From SYAC01 sp046048055 (GTDB lineage: Bacteria > Planctomycetota > Phycisphaerae > Phycisphaerales > SM1A02), in assembly GCA_046048055.1 (NCBI GenBank), contig JBJOGW010000035.1, forward strand, positions 1 to 21,303: a stretch of 21,303 nucleotides of DNA, in the 5' to 3' direction. Positions 17,301 through 21,303 of this stretch are shown in pieces (the stretch's first letter is position 1; every line of letters begins with the position of its first letter). The notes under the pieces are model-generated. The model saw nothing but the letters and a program-made list of their open reading frames with translations, searched no databases and was not told where the DNA came from. The translations under genes and the position numbers were made by a program.

Positions 17301-17552
17301 GTGCTGGGCGCCCTGCCCCTGGCGCTGGCCACCGGGCCAGGCTCCAATAGCCGCCACTCCATCGGCTACGTGGTGGTGGGGGGGTTGCTGATCGGCGCAT
17401 GCATCACGCTGCTGCTCACGCCCACGCTCTACGTGGCGGCCGAGATGCTGCGCGAGCGGTTCGGCGTGGATCCGGTCCGGGTCAAGTCGCGCATGAAGGA
17501 GAATCTGGCCACCGACGCGGGTCGCGACACGTCGCCACCAGCCCACGCCTGA
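14370..17552 (+). CDS. RND efflux pump, HAE1 (AcrB/MexB-type) permease
   Basis: This inner-membrane, proton-driven transporter expels hydrophobic or amphiphilic compounds. The 1060 residues (AcrB 1049) start with the typical MIDFFIKRPIFAGVVA and contain NITPPVVQVTATYPGA. In the fourth membrane helix GLVVDDAIVVVENVER carries the proton-relay pair D408 and D409, and GLAAKNAILIVEFAKEA carries K936 of the tenth helix, equivalent to AcrB D407, D408 and K940. The DD pair with 'VENVER' marks the HAE1 multidrug class rather than the heavy-metal HME class. FIPDEDNGYYFV and the late AAQYESWVLP and PGAMLGAL segments complete the pattern. The motifs are intact, so an active pump is expected. It is the last gene of the channel-adaptor-pump operon; the Mrp-type gene converges on it 31 bp downstream. 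Confidence 0.95.
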   Translation: MIDFFIKRPIFAGVVAILMTLAGVIGVLVLPVAQFPNITPPVVQVTATYPGANAKVTADSVTRPLELAINGVPGMIYMSSTSTASGSTNITVTFQVGYDLDIGAVDVQNYANSSLAQLPEAAQRQGVTFKKQSTNLLIVPYLSSSEGQFDSKFLGNYGQIVITPALQRVPGVGGVTNFGFLQYSIRVWMDTPRMAAMGITAQEVQDAIKAQNQDVVAGNTGYEPTVGDPPMTMQVTAQGRLEHVEQFEQIVVRAMPDGTLVRLSDVARVELGAQNYSSTAKLNGKACALLGVYQTPEANAVSVAEGVRKVMTDLAPNFPAGVESGICFDSTQFITESINELVQTLFEAMVLVLITIYVFLQRLKTTLIPMIAIPVSLMATFVVMLALGFSINTLSMLGLVLAIGLVVDDAIVVVENVERKFEEGFTDGRRAASHAMREVQGPIVATTLALAAVFVPASLMPGMTGQLYNQFAMTIAISVIFSGINSLTLSPALCGVLLQGKHQPAQRGPLGLFNRGFAALEKAYESLVGWLGHAWKGVLAVLLALCVLVGWMFTRTPTAFIPDEDNGYYFVLYGIPAGGSLDRLQEQADLLRDKLSRLPNTDDIFEVNGVNFLTNANQTYWGFLVPVIKPWEERVGRTSAFELIERANQIIAETPGIIGFAVGPPAIPGLGNVGGFQAQINDLTGAGGEKLWQVSQQFIAEARKLASARGITTTWSTGVPQVYLEIDRSKAEAIGVRVGDVLGTLQAQFGSAYVNQFNRFGQVYQVYVQADAGFRMTPEDLDRIYVPSSEGGQSPLSSFCQVRRTSGGDVVTHYNAMDSVQINGSTSPGFSSGQSIADFEKLAADVLPRGYDLEWTGIVLQQLQAGNAAPIVFGLSVIAVFLLLAAQYESWVLPLLVILAVPGAMLGALCSLWLMGNPLDVYAQIGLVMLVGLAAKNAILIVEFAKEAREKGATPLEAARTAARLRLRPILMTVFSFVLGALPLALATGPGSNSRHSIGYVVVGGLLIGACITLLLTPTLYVAAEMLRERFGVDPVRVKSRMKENLATDAGRDTSPPAHA

Positions 17553-17582
17553 CGGGCGGAAAGCGTCCGGGCGATCGAGGCC

Positions 17583-17602
17583 GTCAGCTGATGGTCAGCT
17601 GA
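17583..17602. repeat. tandem pair of palindromic TCAGCTGA
   Basis: GTCAGCTGA occurs at 17583-17591 and 17594-17602, 11 bp apart; the octamer TCAGCTGA in each copy is its own reverse complement. It covers the last codons and stop of the minus-strand Mrp-type gene. Function unknown; the coding constraint on TIS-stop may explain part of it. Confidence 0.35.
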
Positions 17603-18681
17603 GGCCGCTCCGTGCGGCCGCTCAGCGTGGCGATGCTGACCTGCGCCGCCACCTGCTGGCAGAGCGCGTCCAGCGACCTGCCCATGGCGGGCACCTCCCA
17701 GTTGCGCAGCGGCGTGCCCTCGTCGCCGTTGCGACGAAGATCCACATGGATGGGCAGGCTGCCGAGGTACGGCAGGCCCATGGTCTGGGCCATGATCTCG
17801 GCGCCACCCCGCCCGAACAGGTCGTATTCAGTCCCGTCCGGTGCCGCGAAGAAGCTCATGTTCTCCACCACGCCCAGCACCTCCACGCCAAGATTCTGGA
17901 ACATGCGCACCGCTCGCCGTGCGTCGTCCTGCGCCACGCGCTGCGGCGTGCACACCACCACGGCGCCGGTCACCGGCAGCAACTGGCTCATGGTCAGGGC
18001 CACGTCACCCGTGCCGGGCGGCAGGTCGATGATCAGGTAGTCCAGTTCGCCCCAGTCGGTCTGCGTGGCCAGCTGCTTGAAGGCACCGTGCGCCATCGGG
18101 CCGCGCCACACCAGGGCCTTGTCCGGATCCACCAGCTTGCCGATGGTCATGGCCTTGATGCCATGCACCTCGAAGGGCAGCAGCATGTTGCCGCGCGCCT
18201 TGGTTCCCACCTGGTCCAGTCCCAGCATGGTGGGAGCGCTGGGCCCGTAGATGTCGGCATCGAGCAGACCCACCTTGCTGCCGAAGCGGGCCAGGCCCAC
18301 GGCCAGGTTCACGGCCACGGTGCTCTTGCCCACGCCACCCTTGCCGGCACCCACCGCGATCACCTGCCTCACCAGCGGCAGGGGATTCGCCTGGTCCTTC
18401 ACCTTCTCGTTGGCCTTGCGCACGTCGGCGGTGAACTCGATCTCGATCGTCTCAAGCGTGGTGCCGCACGCCCTGGCCTTGGCGTGCACGGCGGCCTCCA
18501 CGTCGGCGCGGATCTTGTCCTTCATGGGGCACGCGGGCGTGGTCAGCTCGATCACCAGCCGGACCGAGTCGCCGCCGACCGCGATGTGCTTGACCATGCC
18601 CAGCGTGACCAGGTCCTTGTGGATCTCGGGATCCTGCACGGTGCGAAGGGCCTGTTCCACGGCGTCTCGATCGAAGGTCAT
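17584..18681 (-). CDS. apbC: Mrp/ApbC-family P-loop ATPase, predicted iron-sulfur cluster carrier
   Basis: Cytoplasmic ATPases of this family bind and transfer Fe-S clusters to target proteins. The 365 residues contain an N-terminal MIP18 (DUF59) domain (about 5-80, with TTPACPMKD around C51), a deviant Walker A GAGKGGVGKS (111-120), switch I LLDADIYGPSAPTML (139-153), VWRGPM, and Walker B/switch II DLPPGTGDVALTMSQ (219-233). The usual C-terminal CxxC that ligates the cluster at the dimer interface of E. coli ApbC is missing: the site reads ENMSFFAAPDGTEYDLFGRGG (positions about 273-293) with no cysteine. This also occurs in some known Mrp branches, so Fe-S carriage is less certain here, perhaps relying on C51 of the MIP18 domain. 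A TAGCAT box lies 10 nt before the start. The name follows the family. Confidence 0.88.
   Translation of the reverse strand: MTFDRDAVEQALRTVQDPEIHKDLVTLGMVKHIAVGGDSVRLVIELTTPACPMKDKIRADVEAAVHAKARACGTTLETIEIEFTADVRKANEKVKDQANPLPLVRQVIAVGAGKGGVGKSTVAVNLAVGLARFGSKVGLLDADIYGPSAPTMLGLDQVGTKARGNMLLPFEVHGIKAMTIGKLVDPDKALVWRGPMAHGAFKQLATQTDWGELDYLIIDLPPGTGDVALTMSQLLPVTGAVVVCTPQRVAQDDARRAVRMFQNLGVEVLGVVENMSFFAAPDGTEYDLFGRGGAEIMAQTMGLPYLGSLPIHVDLRRNGDEGTPLRNWEVPAMGRSLDALCQQVAAQVSIATLSGRTERPQLTIS
17598..17626. terminator. hairpin at the RND / Mrp convergent junction
   Basis: GCTGA plus GGCCGC (17598-17608) pair with GCGGCC plus TCAGC (17614-17619 and 17622-17626), an 11-bp stem with a 2-nt bulge and a 5-nt loop. 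It lies at the 3' end of the Mrp-type gene and just past the efflux operon. There is no U tract. Confidence 0.4.
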
Positions 18682-18691
18682 GGGAGGGCGG

Positions 18692-18697
18692 ATGCTA
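18692..18697 (-). promoter_or_regulatory. -10-like box TAGCAT before the Mrp-type gene
   Basis: On the minus strand TAGCAT ends 10 nt before the ATG at 18681, predicting a 5' leader of only a few bases. No AGGAGG-like site lies between. It resembles the leaderless pattern of other genes here, but the spacing is longer. Confidence 0.35.
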
Positions 18698-18730
18698 GCC
18701 CGATCCGACTGGGCCGCCCAAGCCAGCCTG

Positions 18731-18749
18731 AAAAAGCGAGCATCCGCTT
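18731..18749 (-). terminator. possible minus-strand intrinsic terminator
   Basis: Read leftward, AAGCG and CGCTT enclose a 6-nt loop and are followed by further T residues (a five-T run counting the stem). It could stop leftward read-through from the pseudopilin side before the Mrp promoter. The stem is short. Confidence 0.3.
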
Positions 18750-18827
18750 CGCAATAGCCCCCTCACGGCCGCGTTGACTGCCATCGCCAGCCGCGGATCG
18801 GCGTCGATCCACGAGCCCGGCGAGTCG

Positions 18828-18833
18828 AAAGGA
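18828..18833 (+). promoter_or_regulatory. ribosome binding site AAAGGA of the secreted protein gene
   Basis: AAAGGA lies 7 nt before the ATG at 18841, favouring it over the in-frame ATG at 18856. A TTGACT at 18774 could be a -35 element but no -10 follows at the right distance, so the promoter is not assigned. Confidence 0.5.
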
Positions 18834-18840
18834 TGGACCC

Positions 18841-19587
18841 ATGCGTCCAACACCCATGAACCGAACGATTCGAAACGCATCGTGCCTGGCGCTGGCTGCC
18901 CTGCTTGGCGGCGTCATGCTGGTCTCGCCCGCACAGGCCCAGAGTGATGACAGCGCGCCGCCTCCACCTCGCGGCGGCAAGGGTGGCGGTGCCGGATTCG
19001 GTGGCCCTCCGGTTCCGCCCGATGCCGGCGAGGCCGAGGGGGACTTTGGCGGCCAGCGTCGCGGCGGTCGCGGTGGCCAGGAAGGCGGCATGCGCGGCCG
19101 GATGATGGAGATCCGCGTCTGGAAGATGACCTTCGATCAGATGAAGCCCTCGCTGAACGCCGAGCAGCAGGCCAAGGCCGCGGAGATCGAGGGCGCGTTT
19201 GCCAAGTCCAGCCAGGCCTGGATGGACGCCAACGGCGACAAGCTCAAGGAACTCGGCGACCGCATGCGCGAGGCCCGCGAGAGCGGATCGCCTGACCCGG
19301 CCCTCATGCAGGAGATGCAGGCGCTGAACGAGAGCCGCCCCAAGCCCGAGGCCAGCCAGAAGCAGATCTTTGCGCTGCTCACGCCCGAGCAGCAGCATCA
19401 GTTCAAGACCTCGCTCGACGAGAACATGAAGAAGGCCCGCGAGCGGATGGGCCGCGGCGGTCCCGAAGGCCGCGGGGGCAAGGGTGGCAAGGGCCGCGGC
19501 GGCAAGCCGGGTGGCCCGCCTCCCAAGGACGACGCCCCGCCGATGGACGGTGACGGCAACCCGCCGCCGCCCCCCATGGACGAGTGA
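18841..19587 (+). CDS. secreted Gly/Pro-rich protein with LTxxQ-like helical core
   Basis: The function is not recognised with certainty. The 248 residues begin with a Sec signal peptide (RNASCLALAALLGGVMLV, then SPAQAQ with likely cleavage near residue 33). A low-complexity segment rich in Gly, Pro and Arg follows (about 38-87). The core (about 88-200) is strongly helical and charged and contains LNAEQQ and LTPEQQHQF, resembling the LTxxQ motif of Spy/CpxP-type periplasmic proteins, with many Met, Lys and Glu residues. The C-terminal tail is again low complexity (GGKGGKGRGGKPGG and poly-Pro with acidic residues). Exported, helical and sticky-tailed proteins of this kind are frequent in planctomycetes. 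A periplasmic chaperone or stress sensor is possible, but the LTxxQ resemblance is weak evidence. It stands alone, divergent from the Mrp-type gene. Confidence 0.72.
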   Translation: MRPTPMNRTIRNASCLALAALLGGVMLVSPAQAQSDDSAPPPPRGGKGGGAGFGGPPVPPDAGEAEGDFGGQRRGGRGGQEGGMRGRMMEIRVWKMTFDQMKPSLNAEQQAKAAEIEGAFAKSSQAWMDANGDKLKELGDRMREARESGSPDPALMQEMQALNESRPKPEASQKQIFALLTPEQQHQFKTSLDENMKKARERMGRGGPEGRGGKGGKGRGGKPGGPPPKDDAPPMDGDGNPPPPPMDE

Positions 19588-19614
19588 TCGAACGCATCAG
19601 GTCACCAGACGACG

Positions 19615-19643
19615 CGACGGCCGCCCTCACCAGGCGGCCGTCG
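19615..19643. terminator. bidirectional hairpin between convergent genes
   Basis: CGACGGCCGCC (19615-19625) and GGCGGCCGTCG (19633-19643) form a perfect 11-bp stem with loop CTCACCA. It lies 27 bp after the secreted protein stop and 29 bp beyond the pseudopilin stop, the expected place for a shared terminator. The flanks contain scattered T residues but no real U tract on either strand. Confidence 0.6.
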
Positions 19644-19672
19644 TGCCTTGCAGCCCTGCCTGGATCGGTGGC

Positions 19673-20722
19673 TCAGCCGCCGCCGAACACGCGAATGTCG
19701 TCATAGGTGTCCAGCGCGCCCAGGCCGCCCATCTGCGAGATGTTGCTCGCCGTGGTGATGTCGGTCACGGGCGTGCGCTTGTTGCCGGGCCCGTCCTGCA
19801 CGCTGAAGTACACGCCGTCCTTGCCGGCGCTCACCACCAGGAACTTGCCGCGCGGCGAGGCCTGCAGCGGCTTGTCGGCCTCGCCGAAGCCGGGATGCCG
19901 AAGGATCTGGGCGATGGTCCGCTTCTTGCGAAGGGCATCGGTCTGCTGCAGCACCGAGTAGGACAGGTTGCCGCTGGTGTTGGTCTGGTTCACGCTGAGG
20001 GGGCCCAGGGCCTGGCTGGTCAGGTAGGGGGTGAGCCCGCCAAAGTCGTTGGCCCCGTTCATCACCACGAACTGCGGTCGATCCGGCGCGTTGGGTCCGG
20101 CCAGCGGCCCGTTGGTTCGGATCGAGCGGAAATACAGCAAGGGGTTGCCCCATGCGTCCACCAGGCCCGGAATGGCCAGCGTGGCGTTGTTGGGAGCGGG
20201 CGCCTGGGTGTACTCCGCGCCCCGGATCACCTGCAGGTCGCTGGCCTTCGGTGCGAAGAATGGCGGGTAGATCTTGCCGTTCACCCGCGGACCCTCGCCG
20301 ATCTTCGCCGGATTCACCTTCACCACGTAGGTGGCATCGGCCCCGCTGGGCGCATTGGGCACCGCAAAGGTCACCTCGGTCCAGCCGTCGGCGGTCGCCA
20401 GCGCGTTGTAGCTGGCCAGGTCCATCTCGTTCTTGCGCACCCCGCCGCCCATCAGTTCCAGGATGGCGTTCTCGGTGCTGCTCCAGCGAGGTTCCGCCGC
20501 CAGGAGGTCCTCGGGCACCAGGCCCGGGTAGCGACCGAACTCCTGCTGGAAACTGTCGCAGGCCTTGGCGAATTCCTGCATCAGGCCCAGGCTCTGGGTG
20601 GCGCGGGCCCGCTCCTGCACCTTGCCCAAGGCTGGCAGCAGAATGCCCACCAGCAGGGCGATGATGCCGATGGTCACGAGCAGTTCGACCAGGGTGAAAC
20701 CACGACGGTGGGCAGCATGCAT
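19673..20722 (-). CDS. type II secretion-like pseudopilin (prepilin N-terminal cleavage/methylation domain)
   Basis: The protein is a pilin-like subunit that is cleaved by prepilin peptidase and sits in the inner membrane or a short pseudopilus. The 349 residues start with a short leader MHAAHRRG and the class III cleavage motif G8/F9-TLVE with Glu at +5, then a hydrophobic helix TIGIIALLVGILLPALGKV. The globular part is long for a GspG protein (about 140 residues) and ends with VVSAGKDGVYFS (SAGKDG at 298-303) and DTYDDIRVFGGG, the 'SAG-DG ... DDI' ending of GspG-like pseudopilins where calcium is bound. No other secretion gene lies nearby. ATG 20722 is chosen because it gives a compact leader and an AAGG 8 nt upstream; ATG 20764 would lengthen the leader by 14 residues. 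It lies 56 bp downstream of trmL and may be co-transcribed with it. The substrate or role is unknown. Confidence 0.82.
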   Translation of the reverse strand: MHAAHRRGFTLVELLVTIGIIALLVGILLPALGKVQERARATQSLGLMQEFAKACDSFQQEFGRYPGLVPEDLLAAEPRWSSTENAILELMGGGVRKNEMDLASYNALATADGWTEVTFAVPNAPSGADATYVVKVNPAKIGEGPRVNGKIYPPFFAPKASDLQVIRGAEYTQAPAPNNATLAIPGLVDAWGNPLLYFRSIRTNGPLAGPNAPDRPQFVVMNGANDFGGLTPYLTSQALGPLSVNQTNTSGNLSYSVLQQTDALRKKRTIAQILRHPGFGEADKPLQASPRGKFLVVSAGKDGVYFSVQDGPGNKRTPVTDITTASNISQMGGLGALDTYDDIRVFGGG

Positions 20723-20775
20723 GCGAAAGACCTTGAGGGGGTGCGAGAGGGTCCGAAGTGCCATCCGAAGCCCGG

Positions 20776-20781
20776 ATCCTA
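20776..20781 (-). promoter_or_regulatory. possible -10-like box TAGGAT before the pseudopilin gene
   Basis: On the minus strand TAGGAT overlaps the trmL stop codon (TAG). It lies 53 nt before the chosen ATG at 20722, or 11 nt before the alternative ATG at 20764. Weak: the TAG of the box is already explained by the stop codon. Confidence 0.2.
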
Positions 20782-21300
20782 CGGGTTCCCGCCGGGTCGC
20801 AGCCATGGGACCGCTGCGGCCGCATCCAGTTGCCGCAGGCCCTCCATCACGCCGCAGGCCACGGCGGTCGCCAGATTCAGGCTTCGGCAGTCCGGATGCG
20901 GCCGCATGGGAAGGGCCAGCGCGTGGTCCGGGCCCTGCTGCGAGGCGATCCAGGCGTGCACGGCCTCCGGTGCACCGTGCGTCTCGTTGCCAAAGATCAT
21001 GTGATCGCCGGGCCGGAAGTCCGCCTTCCAGTGCGAGCGGGTGGCACGCGTGGTGTAGAGCCAGGCGCGGGATGGCCGCTCCCGCTCCAGGTACGCCTGC
21101 CAACTCATGTGCTCCCTGCAATCCACCAGATGCCAGTAGTCCAGGCCGGCGCGGCGCCTCGCCTTCTCGCTCATGTCGAAGGCGATGGGGTGAATGATGT
21201 GCAGGCGACAGCCCGTGACCGCCACGGTGCGGCCGATGTTGCCGGTGTTGTTGGGGATGAGGGGGTGCAGCAGCACCACGTTCAGCAGCGGCTCGCTCAT
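20779..21300 (-). CDS. trmL: tRNA (cytidine/uridine-34-2'-O)-methyltransferase, TrmL (YibK) type
   Basis: This SPOUT-class enzyme methylates the 2'-OH of the wobble nucleotide in tRNA-Leu isoacceptors, using S-adenosylmethionine. The 173 residues (E. coli TrmL 157) show the three SPOUT motifs: HPLIPNNTGNIGRT (12-25), MIFGNETHGAPE (101-112) and LPMRPHPDCRSLNLATAVA (130-148), the last two forming the knotted cofactor site. Motif III usually reads 'RSLNLS-A'; here Ala replaces the Ser. The compact size and lack of an N-terminal extension favour TrmL over TrmH or RlmB. The start codon is three bases from the window edge, so its promoter cannot be seen. The pseudopilin gene follows on the same strand. 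Confidence 0.92.
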   Translation of the reverse strand: MSEPLLNVVLLHPLIPNNTGNIGRTVAVTGCRLHIIHPIAFDMSEKARRRAGLDYWHLVDCREHMSWQAYLERERPSRAWLYTTRATRSHWKADFRPGDHMIFGNETHGAPEAVHAWIASQQGPDHALALPMRPHPDCRSLNLATAVACGVMEGLRQLDAAAAVPWLRPGGNP

Positions 21301-21303
21301 GGC

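Noticed and set aside
14181..17546. Minus-strand open frame of 1121 codons opposite the RND pump
   Set aside because: The His/Gln/Gly-rich translation is an antisense shadow of the pump gene; the plus-strand frame has all RND motifs.
18774..18779. TTGACT as a -35 element for the secreted protein gene
   Set aside because: No TANNNT-like -10 lies 16-18 bp downstream, so a promoter cannot be supported.
18961..19110. Gly-rich repeats in the secreted protein as a tandem DNA repeat
   Set aside because: The codons vary and no exact period is kept, so it is amino-acid low complexity rather than a DNA repeat.
1..21303. CRISPR array, tRNA or rRNA gene, insertion sequence, phage or toxin-antitoxin module
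   Set aside because: No regularly spaced repeats, cloverleaf-like sequence, transposase or phage proteins were seen on either strand; RecBCD alone does not make a defence island.

Overview
The window is GC-rich and gene-dense and carries thirteen protein genes (one cut by the left edge). No RNA gene, insertion sequence, prophage gene or CRISPR array is visible. The organism is most likely a Planctomycetota bacterium of Phycisphaerae type. This is inferred from three things: a single long GspG-like pseudopilin with the 'SAG-DG ... DDI' ending common in that phylum, a secreted Gly/Pro-rich LTxxQ-type protein, and the GC content. No phylogenetic marker is present to prove it.

Left part (1-10650, all + strand). 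The 3' part of an SDR-type L-threonine 3-dehydrogenase is followed by a complete recC-recB-recD operon with overlapping genes. This encodes the three-subunit helicase/nuclease that processes double-strand DNA ends. Next comes kbl, 2-amino-3-ketobutyrate CoA ligase. Tdh and Kbl are consecutive enzymes of threonine breakdown to glycine and acetyl-CoA, so the recombination operon sits between two genes of one pathway.

Middle (10660-17552). A minus-strand PqiA-like membrane protein with two internal repeats is transcribed away from a tight plus-strand efflux operon: outer-membrane-factor lipoprotein, periplasmic adaptor lipoprotein, and HAE1-type RND pump, joined by ATGA overlaps. The gap between the two divergent start codons is only 40 bp and holds an inverted repeat and two back-to-back -10-like boxes.

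Right part (17584-21300). A Mrp/ApbC-type P-loop ATPase (minus strand, lacking the usual C-terminal CxxC) is divergent from a small secreted LTxxQ-like protein. Then follow, on the minus strand, the orphan pseudopilin and, upstream of it, the tRNA wobble methyltransferase TrmL.

The most interesting non-coding signal is a shared start architecture. Four genes that head transcription units (recC, kbl, the PqiA-like gene and the efflux lipoprotein) have no Shine-Dalgarno sequence. Each carries a box of form TAC-N2-T 6-7 nt before its start codon, which predicts leaderless mRNAs. Genes inside operons mostly carry AGGAGG-like sites instead. The convergent gene junctions hold GC-rich hairpins without a clear U tract. 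I found no clearly new multi-gene system.
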